A DNA stretch of 64,000 nucleotides from positions 20,457,013 to 20,521,012 of the forward strand of contig OY754333.1 of NCBI GenBank assembly GCA_963573305.1. The letters are read 5' to 3'. Both the position numbers and the translations under genes were made by a program. How positions within the stretch are numbered: position 1 is the stretch's first letter; every line of letters starts with the position of its first letter. Source of the DNA: Pyrrhosoma nymphula (Eukaryota; Arthropoda; Insecta; Odonata; Coenagrionidae). Under the pieces are notes generated by a model. That model searched no databases. It was not told the DNA's origin and worked only from the letters and a program-made list of their open reading frames with translations. Below are positions 20,046-32,399 of the stretch, one piece after another.

Positions 20046-22305
20046 TTACAGAAAGGAATTAGACTCTCAAACGGACAGGTTTAAATGTAATAATTCCGCG
20101 AACGTTAGAGATGGTAAGAGTGGTATTGTTTGGCATTTAGCCTTGACAGTTGTGTGTCTTTATAAAGCTTTTTTTCAAGTAAACGATGAAAAACAGTATA
20201 TTTTGAATGCCTGACTTATTTTTTTTTAATTCCAATATCTCTACGCATGCAATTAGCTCCTTAACGCGATAACACACCTTAACTATAATATAGTTCCTTA
20301 AAAAAGCAGTACTATTAAATCAGTAGGCCTAAACCACTGAGAAGAGACACTAAGTCTAGTGAGATGCGATTGACGTAGTGAATTAGGCTCATTAGCACTT
20401 TCAAATGTTTAATGGTTTGAATTGAAGTGAAAATTCACTCCCCTCTCGCCGCACTTCCTTAATGTAGCTGGTAGGATGTTATTTAGATGATGACGATTGA
20501 TAAATAACTGCCTCAAAGATGGTGCGAAATACCAGGCAAGTATGACTTGGTGGTTGACAAAAGTATTTTTCATTTGGTAATTTCATGAATTCATTTAGCA
20601 TACTGTAGGAGAAGTAGCAGCCTAAGGTTTCTAAGTTCTCTATCTGCTAAGGTTATTCCCCACCCTCTAACGTAGCACCTAAGGAGACAGAAATTTCATG
20701 GCTGGGTTTGATTTCGCGAACTTAGGGTTGCCAAGTCGATGTTTTGATTATCTACCCATTTAGGCCGGATCGCATTGAATTTAAAGACATAGCGTAAGAG
20801 CAAAATATATAGCTAGCAAATGGCAGTCGTGTTCAATGCCGGTTGTCAACTAAGTTCAACCAATAGGAAAGCTACTTTTTTGCTTTAGACAGCCAAAGAG
20901 TAATTTCCTGCTCTGTTATGTCGGCATTGTTTTGAATTGAGGAATAAAATAGCGAAATACTTGTGTAGATATAAAAATATACGTATATAGGTATCCAATT
21001 TTGCTATTGTTGCTATGTAAGCATTCTGTAATTTCCTTTGTGTCTAGAGCGGAAGAAACAATCACTTGAGTTGGTCGAATTAAAGCTTCGCGCTTCGTCG
21101 TGAATGGGAAGCTTCATGGCATAAATGTAAAGATAAGTATGATCCGTCTTCAATATTATGTTATATCATTACGACCGTTATGTTATGTCATCAACGGAGC
21201 ATTGTGACCGCCTCCACTGCAATGCAAGCGCCACACTTTGAAGTTTTTATGTTATGTCCTTACCCTATGTTCTTACATTCAATGAGAACCGGCCTTGAAA
21301 GATAGATTGGAATGGAATGATAGAATCAGGTCTCCCCTTGCATACCGGTTCATTTGCATGCACTTCTGGTTCAACTTTACCCTTCTTCAGTCCCTTGTAC
21401 TCACTACCTTTCATTATCCCGCTCAAATTGCCTATCATTTTCTTCCTCTAAATATGCCAACCCGACATTCTGGTTTCCAAAGGCCATCAACATTCCGTAG
21501 CATCTAATAACCACTCCATCTACCTCTAGCACTAAATTTACCCCCACGTTACTTAATTTCCTCCGTAGCCATGCCTAATGCTTCTTTGATCGTTTTCCTT
21601 TTTATTCCACCTATCATTTGAAAAACCGACATCCTAAGCATCTCCAGTCAATTCACTTGCTTTCTCCTTAAAATCCATTTCAGCACTTCAACTGTGAACT
21701 ATCATAACATTAATATCTCATCGTAAAGAGCTGAGAACATCTAAAGTTTGGCGCAATAGAATCCAGGCCAAGGGCAGGGTTCCAAATCAAATTTTTATTA
21801 ACCGTTAAATTATTCACTATGAATACAAGTACAGGTTGTACAATAGGCTTCACTTTCCAATAATCCATTTCCAAGGCCAAACTTCACTTTCCAATAATAA
21901 TACTCTAAGACGGGCTTTACTCATGGAAGTTGACTTATATCGAAGAGGCGAGTTCATCGATGCCTTAATGTACATTACTACTGGAAGGGCATTGGTTTGC
22001 CTACACATTACATCCGGTTTTTTTCTCAAACGATGAATGACGGAAGTTACCAATGAATATGGCGATTTCGAAAGTCACCGAATCTCCAGAGTGGACGATA
22101 ATAAAACTATTACTAGCCTCCGAGATATGCCTACAGGCCTGAACAAAATAGTTTCGATCGTCAAATTTATAAATAGCAGGCCTAAAATTTCCGATTTCTT
22201 AACAGAGCTATGGGAAAAAATACGAATAGAAGGTTATTATGACATGAAAAACTTGGGTTGGTACCGTTAAAAATACTAAAAATAAGATGATAAATCGTCA
22301 CTGAT
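20046..22305. other. No feature recognised
   Basis: Long AT-rich stretch. The plus ORFs at 21295-21507, 21836-22036 and 22037-22270 show no motif. The pyrimidine-rich block at 21330-21680 may be an antisense LINE remnant, but I cannot align it. Confidence 0.4.
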
Positions 22306-22309
22306 AGCT

Positions 22310-22960
22310 GCAGAAATCCTTAAACCGCTGCTATTAAAGTACGGATGCAAAATCCATAAGGACGCCTATTCCAGGAGAAAATATTTATTTTTGAGACTTA
22401 TCTGGATCACATGCCTCTCTAATAGGCAGCTACTTGCGTATCATGAAAGCGGTTGTCAGTAGTGCTGCGTAAGGAATCGATTAAACAGGTATATAACTTA
22501 TTGACAAATAGGTAGCAATTGACTATTACTGTTTTTAATCATATACTTCTCCCTCCTCTTAAATCGTAGATCACATGACTATGAGAAGCCAATGAAATCA
22601 TTTAGAATCACTTTTATTACTTTGTTTCAAATTGCCTTTTTATTACATCCAATCTGGTGGGAGGACGTGATTATCGATCACAAAGTTGATGGGTGTACAG
22701 TTCCTAATATATCTAAAGCTTTCTTAATAATTTCCTCAAATGCCTCACTAAAATAGTGCTAATGCGTTCCCGATAGCATTTATATTGTTAATAAAGATTA
22801 AGTGACCCTAAAAATACAGCGTATGGTTCGAAATATTTGCCTGACATTTTGGAACCTCTCCATAAGAAGATAAGCAAGCGCATTTCCCGCGCTTATCGTG
22901 TGACTACTAAATAAAAGGGTAGTGTGATGTATTTTCGCGACCTCTTTATATTTTATGGTG
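22310..22960 (-). repeat. Dispersed repeat D, copy 2 (inverted)
   Basis: The reverse complement follows 16930-17545 block by block, including CCACCAGATTGGATG-like, CAATTGCTACCTATTTGTCAATA and GCGCGGGAAATGCGCTTGC. It ends next to a PLE fragment. Confidence 0.68.
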
Positions 22961-23032
22961 TAAAAAGTATATAAAATAGCACATAAAAACCATAAAAATT
23001 AGCATTAGCTCTAAACGCTAAGAATTAATATA

Positions 23033-23467
23033 ATGTATTCCATTCCATGTAATGATTGTGACAGTAGCTATATAGGTGAAACATCCTATTATTTAAAATA
23101 CAGGATTTCCCAACACAAAACATCAATTAAAACTAAAGTTCAACTATATGCATTAGCAAACCATGCCATTAGCAATAGTCACAGATTTAATTTCGAAGAA
23201 GCTAAAATTATAGGTTCAGAACAAAATTTATCAAAATGGTTTTTCAAAGAAATTTTCCAAATTTCCAAAAACAAAAAAAAATGTAATAAAAGGATAGACA
23301 ACTCCAATTTAAGTAAAATTTACTGTAATTTAATAATTGAAACATTTATTCAACGAAGAAATAGTCCAAGCAACGAAATTACAAATATAAATAAAATTTC
23401 AACAAACTTAAAAGATAATGTAAAATTGAAGATGTCTTTATATATTTTTCTTTTTAATGACTGTTAA
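23033..23467 (+). pseudogene. Second PLE GIY-YIG fragment
   Basis: The 144-codon ORF starts exactly at the GIY motif. MYSIPCNDC provides the tyrosine and Cys-x2-Cys, YIGET is the YIG, YRISQHK holds the conserved Arg, and ANHAISNSH gives the paired His. WFFKEIFQI occupies the position of the catalytic Glu. The linker and RT are missing, so the insertion is strongly 5-prime truncated. The A-rich codon use and low similarity to the 12.0-kb copy show a different PLE family. A degenerate ribozyme-like end follows at 23545-23580. Confidence 0.8.
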
Positions 23468-23542
23468 TTAAATATTTAAAGCCATTATTTTTTCAAAAAA
23501 GGATTTCACATAAAAGTTTTCATAATGTAACATTTCATAATA

Positions 23543-23582
23543 ACCCTGAGAATGAATAAATAAAATATCCGAAACGTTGGCA
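23543..23582 (+). ncRNA. Degenerate hammerhead-like PLE end
   Basis: CCTGAGAATGA, then CCGAAACGTTGGCAG, about 25 bp apart and about 80 bp past the endonuclease stop. This is where PLE ribozymes lie. The CTGANGA box has one mismatch (CTGAGAA), so activity is doubtful. Confidence 0.4.
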
Positions 23583-23599
23583 GAAGTTTTACATTTTTT

Positions 23600-24579
23600 A
23601 TTTTGACCTAAACTCCTGATATTTACGCCATAAAATGGTAGCGTTACGGCCTGTTCGGACGAATACTCATCCATGACACCTCCTAAAAAATAATATAAGC
23701 AGAAAATTCACTTATCAAATATTTTCCCCGCAGTCATTCCTCTTTCTGATTCCTGAAGCGTCGTTTTCTGCTTCTCATGAAAAGGAAAAAAAGTTAAAAT
23801 TCCGGAATGACCTCACGACCCTATGTCTCCTGGAAAATAATCAACAGATTTTTATGTCTCTCTTTTAGGCCGATAGTCCGGTTACCGAAATAGACTTGAT
23901 TTCCAGTATCATCTCGATTCACATTCGTCGCAACATACCCCCGGCGAACATTTTAGTTAGAAGTATATAAGGGATGTAAACAAAACTGCATATTTTACTG
24001 CAGCGCAGACATTGCGTTAGATGTACTCAAAACGCAATAAATTCGAGTTTGATTCAAAGAATATATTTTTTTAAACAATTTCACGGCACCAAATAGTGTT
24101 GTTATAACCAGCCAAAGCATTTAAGGTGCTCATCATGAGATAGGTGTGAGGGTCAGCGTAAAATACTAGATAGCATTAGCCATCAGTCAAGCATAAAATT
24201 CCTACGCTGCATTCTTCAATACTAGTTTTCCATGCAGTTTTCCTACCGATATAGCGATACCAACCAGGCAGCAATTTAGTATATTACTAGCATATCTATT
24301 ACGTGAAATTTTTAACTTTAATGCGTCGGGTTAACGTATCTTCACCAGCCTCTTGGCGTAAACAAAAAAGTAGGAATAATCTAACATAAATAAAATCAAT
24401 ACGCCCTGTAAAGTGACACCTACGAGCGAACCGGACGTGTAACGCAACTATTGGAAAGACTGAGTATGGAGCCAATAAAGGCTCAGGGGTAAGACGCCTG
24501 ACTTAGATTACTAGAGAAATTCAGGACACACGAGCTTGCTGATGAGAAATAGGATATTATTTTACCCCAAATAACAACT
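23600..24579. other. No feature recognised
   Basis: Probably includes the PLE 3-prime end. No boundary or gene is visible. Confidence 0.35.
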
Positions 24580-24830
24580 GTGTGCTTGGTATGGTGGGGG
24601 AGGAAAGGAAACATTTGGATGAGATTAGGTGGAGGCAAAGTTGGTGGTTGGAGGAGGTAATGAAGGGTTCCCTAAGGCCGTGATAGATGGTAAAATGTTG
24701 GGTAAGCGGGGAAGGGGAAGGAAGAGAATAGATTTTCTGGACGGGATAAAGAAGGGTAGGACGCAGTCCGAGATGAAGGAAGAAATATTATTTGTAGATA
24801 GGTTCCCGCGCTCATAAAAATCTAGAGGAT
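24580..24830 (+). pseudogene. LINE-A 3-prime fragment
   Basis: The nucleotides for GMVGEERKHLDEIRWRQ, a short frame break, and MLGKRGRGRKRIDFLDG align with the C-terminus of the 36-39 kb LINE. It is 5-prime truncated. Confidence 0.68.
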
Positions 24831-25176
24831 TTGACTAACTTCCAATAACTCCATTCCATGAAAATATTATGCTTTCATTTTTCCTTATAGAATTTGAAGT
24901 TGCCTTCATGTCAATAAAGTCCCTGAGTTTGGCGATTATGAGAATAAATTAAATGATCCAACTAATTATTATAAATACAAGTCGTTGTTTAGATTTTGGG
25001 CAAACTTCAAAAATGTTGTCGTGCTTAATGATTCATGACATCGCGAGCCTAGCAAGGTATGGGAAAATGGGGCGCCCCCTCCAAACCCCGGACGGCACTT
25101 TTTCGGGGCGTCAATTTCGGCATTATAATAGTATTTCTAAATTTAAAAAGTTGTTCATTTTCTTTTAAGCACTCTA

Positions 25177-25850
25177 CCAGCTGATTGGTAGGCTCTTGGA
25201 CAGTCCCCATTCTGCATTCCAATTTCATAGACATTGTCTCACTTTCCCTCCTAAGGATGTACCACCATTAAACCCCTCTTAAATTCCTCATATTTTCTAC
25301 CTCCTCTTATTTTGCCCAGAATTCCTATCCTCTTCCACGCTTCCCCAGTGTTCTGCCCTCAATCACTCTCTTCAACATGCCCTCTCCTCTCAAAACCTCC
25401 TCCATCCACTTCTTCTGCCTTCTCCGAACCTCTGCCACAAGCTTCTCTTCTCTCCGACCATATCCAATACCTCCTCGTTCGTCCTCCTCGCCATCCAGCT
25501 CACCTCCACCCTTCTCCAAACCCACATCTCAAACCCCTCAAGTCCATGCACATCCTCCCTTCGCAATGACCAAGTTTCCGACCCACATATCGCCATATTA
25601 AAGTTTTCACCAGCATTTTCTTTACGTCTCTTCTCAGACCCCCTCATCAATTCCCTTCTCTTTAAGAATGCTGCTTTAGTCACGGCAATTCCTCATCTAA
25701 TGACCCTACCACTACTAGTAGGCCCATTCTCCTCCAAAATACTATCCATAGATATGTAAACTTCTCGACCTGCTCTATCTTCTGCCCTCCCACCCTTATG
25801 TTCAGCCCCGCCTTCTTACTTCTACAAAATCTCATCACTAGTAAGTAGAA
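25177..25850 (-). pseudogene. LINE-A-related 3-prime fragment (subfamily 2)
   Basis: In two minus frames: GSETWSLRREDVHGLEGFEMWVWRR, ARRTNEEVLDMVGE, then RTLGKRGRG. This is the post-RT region of LINE A. The 3-prime UTR (CTACCAGCTGATTGGTAGG on the plus strand) differs from the full-length copy but matches 43.73 kb, so the two define a second subfamily. Frameshifts are present. Confidence 0.68.
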
Positions 25851-26419
25851 TAAAAATACTAAGTTCTCCGAGATTTAACAATTACAATTAATAACAAATA
25901 ACGATTAAGACGTCATTATGTTTTATTTTTAGAGCATCAAATAACAAACGAATAAGTTTTTATAGATAGTATCATGAATGATTGTGCTATGAGAAGGCTA
26001 TAAAAATATATTTTTAATTTTTATTAGTAAGTGAAAGAAATAGAATTATTTTTCAAACTGTGTACGATATGTATACCATGTATTTCCCAAAAGAATGGGC
26101 GGAAATTAATAGACCATCCCGGACGGCTCAAGCCATAGCTAAGTCTATGCATGAAATGGGGAATAAAGCAAAGAATTGCTGACGATCTTGTAATATAATG
26201 ACGTAAATGGTGCCTTCGCGTTCACTAGATTTTAAGATTACATCTGATGATTCATACACGTTAACTTAGCAAAATATCGCGTTGGAGTAAGAATGACTAT
26301 GGTGCCTGATTGGTGATTTATCTTAATCCTATGTCAACTATATATGGAATCATTTCAACCCGAAACCCTCCAATCATTACGTAGAAAAAGGTAACGATTT
26401 CGGGCGTAGGAATTAATCC
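25851..26419. other. No feature recognised
   Basis: Nothing supported. Confidence 0.4.
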
Positions 26420-26535
26420 ATCATGAAGACAGGAAAAGATGCTGATGATGCTGCGCTGTGATCATCTGTGATCACCTGATGATGCTGCACTGTGGCGAAA
26501 CCCGGGTCGTACAATAAATTTTTATATGGAATTGC
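26420..26535 (+). mobile_element. PLE terminal fragment with hammerhead core
   Basis: CTGATGA at 26475-26481 and GAAAC at 26497-26501 enclose a GC-rich stretch of about 15 bp, followed by CCGGGTCGTACAATAAA, which is the conserved PLE end. The same ordered motifs occur in the 50.7-kb fold-back. The upstream GATGATGCTGCGCTGTG block is a partial duplication of the core. No coding sequence is attached. Confidence 0.55.
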
Positions 26536-26585
26536 AGTACCCTCTTTTCCTATCTTCATTACGTAGAGATTGTCACGAGAAAAAA

Positions 26586-26656
26586 ACCTGTTCTGGGAAT
26601 CAAACCACATCGACTTTTGACTTGCTATATCAATGCGCAAACCACTACGCTACCAT
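26586..26656 (-). repeat. tRNA-like SINE head or tRNA pseudogene
   Basis: On the minus strand TAGCGTAGTGG (A-box-like) and GGTTTGATTCCC (B-box) have roughly tRNA spacing and are followed directly by a run of seven T, a pol III terminator. The acceptor stem is not convincing, so it is more likely a SINE head than a functional tRNA. Confidence 0.5.
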
Positions 26657-26659
26657 GAT

Positions 26660-27504
26660 TTCCCATCTCGTCTCATTACGTATTTCATTTCTGTCCTTCG
26701 GTGGGAATGAAAATATTCCGCTCATTACCCAATTTTATTTCCTCATCCGTTCGTTTCAAGATGGCAATGGTTTCCATGAGAGATTTCGCCAAAAATGTCG
26801 TCACCTTCCGCCGCGCCGTGTGCGGAAATAATTGCTCTTCCTTTCCCTTTCTAAATTATTTGCCCTTTCCGTAGTTGGAAACATCAGGCCAGTCGTCAAA
26901 AATACATCGCATTGTACTTAGTCTAAACTGCTGCGCATCGCTTTCGGTTAAGGGATGAGACCATTTAGGTGCCAACGAGACGGACCCACCTCAGATCTTC
27001 TTCAGTGTGGCGTACGTGACCAAGGGGTGGATGTATTGGGATTGTGTGTGTCTTCGCGTGTACGACAGTCTTCCGTTGCTGCGAGGTTCAATGTTCCATT
27101 CTTGGAAATTGCGGTCGCACGGCGGGAAGTTTCGCCCCGTGGCGAATTCCTTCAGCCGATAATAATTGCTGCCGACAACCAATGTTAGCCCACACAAAAC
27201 TAAGGCATAAAAATAGAATCGCAATAGGGAAAGCAGACTTTTGGCCGATTACGAAAACATTTAGCTATGGTATCGATTTTTAGGATGACCATAAAGTTAC
27301 GGACATAATTAATAACTTCGTAATTAAGAAATTTTCGCTTTCGTAACCCAATAGCCATTACTTCAAATGTATATCACATTAATAGTTGTTTGCATGAGTA
27401 TATAAAGTCATTCGTCACATAATAACTCTTTTATCAAGTAATTAATTCTAAAAGTGGTTACTTGCTACTACACCGTCTTGATTAGTTATGGAACTAATAA
27501 GTAA
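26660..27504. other. No feature recognised
   Basis: The overlapping ORFs on both strands at 26955-27283 lack known motifs. Confidence 0.4.
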
Positions 27505-27768
27505 TAAGGTGGATTTACCCCGGCAAGTTTATTGTGCAAGTTACTTGCAGCGAGCAACCATCAACGTCAATTGCAGGTGTAAATGGCTGTGCAAGTCCGC
27601 TTGTAGAATACTAAAAGTTCCGGCAAGTCGCTTAAAGAAGCTCATCGTTGCCAGCGTAAACAAAAACCAATCTGGCTCTGCACTAACTTGCGAAAACCTT
27701 TCTTTCTTCCGCAAGGTCTTGCAAAATAAATTTGCGGAAGTAACTTGCCAGTGTAAGCCCACCCTTAA
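27505..27768. mobile_element. Harbinger-like MITE
   Basis: About 260 bp with imperfect terminal inverted repeats (GGTGGATTTACCCCGGCAAG on the left, AGGGTGGGCTTACACTGGCA read inward from the right) bounded by TAA/TTAA trinucleotide motifs, as in PIF/Harbinger elements. Subterminal repeats of ACTTGC/GCAAGT occur throughout. The two opposing ORFs inside are by-products of the inverted repeats. Confidence 0.55.
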
Positions 27769-27999
27769 AGTCCATTCCATCGGACCAAATAGGCTAAGCA
27801 TTTATGAAACCAATACATTTGTTGAGCGTTGAGTTATCAAATAAATATCTGCAGCGCATACTGGACAAATGCTTTGGTTTATAGATTCCATAACTCAATT
27901 AGATACTTATATGCCGTGGCACTATAGGATGTAGGTTAACAAAGCCCATGGCTTGATTCATTCTTGATTCATTCAAAATCGGTCTTTCTAACGTAAGAT

Positions 28000-28150
28000 T
28001 CCTTAATTTCAGCCCTCAACTCTACTTCATTCCATCCTAACTCTTTTCTAGGCCTTCTTGTTTTACTCCCAATCATTTCCTTATTTCCAGATTCTACTTC
28101 ACATGTCCAGGACAATTGTACTTCCATCTTAATCGCAAGAATTACCCTTC
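28000..28150 (-). pseudogene. Possible LINE tail remnant
   Basis: The minus-strand translation has LRWKYNCPGHVK and a GRPRK-like basic part in broken frames, resembling a LINE C-terminus. Confidence 0.3.
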
Positions 28151-28859
28151 TATTTCACTTCCCAGTAAGTTTATAACGAATTCATATCGTCTTATTCTGC
28201 GCTCGATCCACAGTGTTCTTACGTTACTACTAAATTATTGAGCTAAAATATGTTATTCAAAACTTGACGAGACAAACAATTATTAATGGAGTTGGAGTAA
28301 TCCTAACATTCAGAGTAGTGAATTATTCCCAAATTCTATTCAGCGTCAGCTTTTCATTACATTTTATTCTGTCTCCTTCCATTCCCACGTGCATTCTACC
28401 TCCACCGTCTATGACCATTTAATTTCGGACTTTCTCTGAGCTGAATACAAGCAAAGCTCTTAGTTTAGAAATAAAATTACTATGAGCTCTAGCCTACCGG
28501 ACCAATCACAAAAGTAGGATGAATACAAGGGAAGTAACAATTAGCATCATTACCTCCTTCCGTTGCGGAACTTTCACCAGATGCTCAGAAATGATGAGGT
28601 TTTATAGAGCTGAGTTTTTCTCAGCGGATAAACCTCTTTGTCATGGCAGCACGAAGCCTTCGAGTCAGACGGTTGAAGCACAAACCTCCTTTGGATGGTC
28701 TACTTGTGTCTTACGCTCCCTGCTTCTCTCAATTTACAAGTGGCTTCTCCTTCGTAGACGACTTGCAAACCGGTGAGGTCACTCGTATCATTGAGGGCCA
28801 TAGCATTCAGGCAGACCCTGCACTTCCAAGAACTACTTTCATGGGACACATAAAGTAGA
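28151..28859. other. No feature recognised
   Basis: The ORFs at 28519-28776 and 28643-28858 have no recognised domain. Confidence 0.4.
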
Positions 28860-29650
28860 CCGCTTTGGAGATGTGGTGTTATCAAAGAATGATGAACATT
28901 GAATGGACGGATATTATAGAGTGTGGCTTTGCATGGGGCAGAAACGTGGACCTTGAGAAAGGAAGACGAAAACAGGCTGAATGCGTTCGAGATGTGGGTT
29001 TGGAGGAGGATGGAGAAGGTGCGTTGGACGGAAAGGAGGACAAACGAGGAGGTGCTTGACATGGTGGGTGAGGAGAGGAAACTTGTGGACGAGATGAAGG
29101 GGAAGGCAGGGTAGGTGGCTGGAAGGCGTAATGAGGGACGATGGTTTGCTGAAGACCGTGATAGAGGGAAGGATGTTGGGTAAGCAGGGTAGGGGAAGAA
29201 AGAGAATAGGTTTTATGGACGGGATGAAGAAAGGTAGGACTTATGCTGAGATGAAGAAAGAAATACTAGAGGTGGATAGGGCACGGCACGTGTAGAGTCT
29301 GTTGGATATTCTCTGACTTTCATCATGACCTACCTCTAACCGGCAGATTACTCTAATGAATGAATAAGCCCTACGAAGAGCAGGAGAGAAAAGTAAAATA
29401 ATGAAAATTCTGCGAAGAAGGAGACACAAGGTTATTGGATGCATTTTGAGACACAAAAGCCTAATGAAAATAAATTGGAAGGAGAAATAAATAGGAAAAA
29501 TTATAGAGGAAGACCAAGAATGTAATATACATCTAGCAAATCATGGAGGAAGTCAAAGTTAGTAACTATGTTGGAATGAAGTGGTTGGCAGAGAGTGGAA
29601 TGGAGAGCTGATGAAAACCAATCTTTGGATTGATGACAATTGGTGATGAA
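28860..29650 (+). pseudogene. LINE-C tail fragment, interrupted by LINE A
   Basis: The left piece encodes MWCYQRMMNIEWTD, the common MWCYRRML.I.WTD block. The right piece (about 29375-29650) resumes with ALRRAGEKSKIMK-like, RRRRHKVIGCILRHKSL, YRGRPRM and a final WRADENQSLD. These are consecutive blocks of one LINE C-terminus. The gap is filled by a LINE-A 3-prime fragment, so this is a nested LINE-in-LINE. Several frameshifts and stops are present. Confidence 0.68.
28913..29374 (+). mobile_element. LINE-A 3-prime copy, nested
   Basis: It starts in the GAETWTLRKEDENRL region and runs through TNEEVLDMVGEERKLVDEM and the GKxGRGRKRIGFMDGMKK region to the stop. It has the LINE-A 3-prime UTR (CCTACCTCTAACCGG) and an AATGAATGAATAA tail. 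Apart from a stop and frame slip around 29110 it is close to the full-length copy, so it is fairly young. Confidence 0.78.
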
Positions 29651-30519
29651 AAATAGAATATATACCTCTAAGTGATGATGATATTAATTAAAACTTGTTT
29701 TCCAATATTCAACACCAGTGAACAATAGAAGAATTTCCTTTAAAATGAACTAATTCAGCGGAATGAAAATAGGTAAACTCAGTACCCATACAGAACTGAG
29801 TAAGGGTAAACTCAGTAAGCCCTTTACTTAACTCTAAAATGAAATGAACTGCATCACTCGCCAGAATCAAACCTTTCTTGCGTAAAATGTTAGAAAATCC
29901 ACTTAAAATACAATTTAGCGCCTAAAAATCATATGGAACGTGCTGAATATTCTCAAAAATCATCTATATCAATTTATATCGCAGAAAAAAAGAGTGAAAA
30001 GTGTACATAAAATGCACAACGTGCCCCAAGCCAAGCGTTTACAATTGAAAAATATTTTATTGGGATTAGAAACGAATGTATTCACTTTACATTGTTTCTC
30101 ATGGGAGAACTTAACCTGAAACGTCGAACGTACCGAAAATTGAACTACTTCTTGGAACGGATTGTGTTCGACTCCTGAGGGTACACAGAACTACTTCATC
30201 AGGAAATTTACTATCATGCAGGATTTCGCTGCCCTTATAATGAAACTGGGATTTCGCCGAATAGAAGAATTGGAATAACCATCGTCGATTTATATGTTTC
30301 AAGTCATTCCGCGTGAATCGGCGCTCCCCTTCCTAGCTTCTACTCCAATCCCTTACCTATGCGAGAGGAAAGAAGAGTGGAGAGAAACCCGGCGTCGTCA
30401 TAAGGCTATACTCTTTAGTGAAAGGGCGCCAAGGGGTCTTTTTGACGTCCATTAGAACGGGCTGAGTACCCGCGCAGCACCATGGAAGGGATTGGTCTTT
30501 TCCTTAATATTCTCACCAC
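29651..30519. other. No feature recognised
   Basis: Nothing supported. Confidence 0.4.
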
Positions 30520-30600
30520 AGCCGGGATTCGAATCTGAACCCCCTTGATAGTAAGCCAGAAACTCAATCCACCAAAAACAATGACATCTACCATAAATTT
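30520..30600 (-). repeat. tRNA-like SINE candidate
   Basis: The minus strand contains GTTCAGATTCGAATCCCGGC, a B-box, preceded by a T-loop-like arrangement. The A-box is weak. Confidence 0.35.
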
Positions 30601-30745
30601 TTGATAATTTTTCAGCATGTTATCGAAGTTTTTCTGGAAACTTGGTCGCTTCCAGAGAACAGAAAGCTGTTCATCATATCAAAGCCATGATGCAAATATT
30701 TTCATTACTAACCATTCTGTTACATTTTTGAAATAATGCGTACAC

Positions 30746-31302
30746 TTAAGGTGGTTTAAGGGAGATTTTCCCTTGCCATAATAGACACCATATTCGAATT
30801 TTATTTTTTAATTTCAGCTGCTGTAAATAGCATGAATTACATATTTTTACGTATGGCGCAAACATATTGTTTTCTATAACTGTAATCATCTATAATTAAC
30901 TAAATATTCATAATAAAAGTCTTTAACTTGAGTCATATTTTTCACGCCGTACGGCGAAAACGCCTTCACAGCCGAAATTTGTTTTTTCGATTCTGTAAAA
31001 ATTATTACGGTGAGTAATTGATTAATTTTTAAAAATATTTAAGAAAGCATACAAATTTACGCTTAAATTTATGACGAGATCTATGCGCTATAAATATTTT
31101 TTTTTCAATTAAGTCTCTCTGGAGTGCATACCCATACCATTTCCCATAGAAAATGGCGGGTATCTTTTTGGCGAAATACTCTTAATTTATCTTGGTAACT
31201 GGTTGATATTTTGCCATCAATGGAGAGATGAGGTATTTTTTATGATGACGCCAAATCCATTGCATTTGATGTGAAATGATATCTCGCTCAAATTACCATT
31301 AA
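30746..31302. mobile_element. MITE family A, copy 3
   Basis: The left end TTAAGGTGGTTTAAGGGAGAT and the right end ATATCTCGCTCAAATTACCA are the family inverted repeats. The interior block CACGCCGTACGGCGAAAACG is well conserved with copies 4 and 6. Confidence 0.78.
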
Positions 31303-31327
31303 GGTCTGATATGTCCAATATTGTATG

Positions 31328-31665
31328 TAGAGTATGAGTACAATTATCCGGATCAATTTGGACCGGACCCCATCCGGATAATCAAATATCCCGGATAAAT
31401 GGATAACTCACAAAAAAAGGTAATTTCTTTGGAAACTTCTTAACGTATTCGCTTCGGATTGATCTAAAAACGCTAAAGAAACGTATGTGCTGTAACCAAT
31501 AACTTTCAAACGAAATCATCGGTATAAAAGATACAACTCACGTTTCGAATAGCCTATTGCTGTGACTGTAAAAAGCCGATAATTGAAGATTTTTCCCCCT
31601 GAAAGTGATCCGGATAATTGGCGATCCGGATAGTTGGGAGTTCGGTTAATTGGATTTTCACTGTA
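31328..31665. mobile_element. Pogo/Tigger-like MITE
   Basis: Bounded by TA. The right end read inward is CAGTGAAAATCCAATTAACCG, and both ends contain repeated ATCCGGAT blocks (for example CAATTATCCGGATCAATTTGG on the left). CAGTG-starting termini with repeated CCGGATAA motifs are characteristic of pogo/Tigger elements. At about 335 bp it is non-autonomous. Confidence 0.55.
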
Positions 31666-31699
31666 CTTACTTCCTTATTTTCATTCCATGGGAGGCAGC

Positions 31700-32310
31700 T
31701 TATAAAAGTAGGAGAGCACAATTTGGAGCAAGTAGAACAGTTTAATTACTGTGGTATTACTTTGGAGGAAAATGGGCTTAGTAGCGGGGATATTTGAAGG
31801 AGAATTGCGCTAGCGAAGGAGGAGGCATTGAGTAACAGAAGAGAATTATTTACAGTGACCTTGTGAAATAATGTAAATAAAAGGTTCACGGGGAGTTAAT
31901 ATGGAGAGCGGCGTTGATTGGTGAAGATACCTGAACTCTGAGTAAAGAGGACGAAAATACGCGGCAGGCGTTTCAGATGTGGGTGCAGAGGAGAATGAAG
32001 GAAGTGTGGTGGACGGAAAGGAAGACAAACGAGGAAGTGGGTGAGGAAAGGAAACTTCTGAAGGAGATTAGGAGGATGCAGAGTTGGTGGTTGGAATAGG
32101 TCATGAAGGGTGAAGGGTTAGTGGAGGCCGTGGTAGAGGGGAGGATGTTGGGTGAGAGGATTAGGGGAAGAAAGGGAATAGGTTATGGACGGTTTGAAGA
32201 GAGGTGTGACGTATGCTGAAATGAAGAAAGAAATTTTGTAAGGACATTAGGGTCTTCGCCTGAAATGTTTGTGATATTTTGCTCTCTTCCACTGAAACCT
32301 ACCTTGAGCG
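31700..32310 (+). pseudogene. LINE-A-related fragment
   Basis: Runs through the AxLxLEQVEQxNY, RRRIALAKEEALSNRR, EDENxxQAFQMWVxRRM, WTERKTNEEV and MLGExxRGRKGIG blocks of LINE A in multiple frames. Indels and stops are frequent, so it is old. The 3-prime UTR keeps CTGAAACCTACCTTGAGCGG. Confidence 0.65.
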
Positions 32311-32399
32311 GTGAGTTGACCAAATAATTATATTTTTTCCGAAGATTATTGTCATCTCCTTTCGTTATTAACACCGCAGTGTGCTCATGTGGGAGAGCC

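Noticed and set aside
26586..26656. Functional tRNA gene
   Set aside because: A- and B-like boxes and a T-run are present, but no acceptor stem or anticodon arm can be drawn with confidence; a SINE head is likelier.
26955..27283. Overlapping ORFs on both strands as a gene
   Set aside because: No domain, no splice or promoter evidence, and mutual overlap suggests chance.
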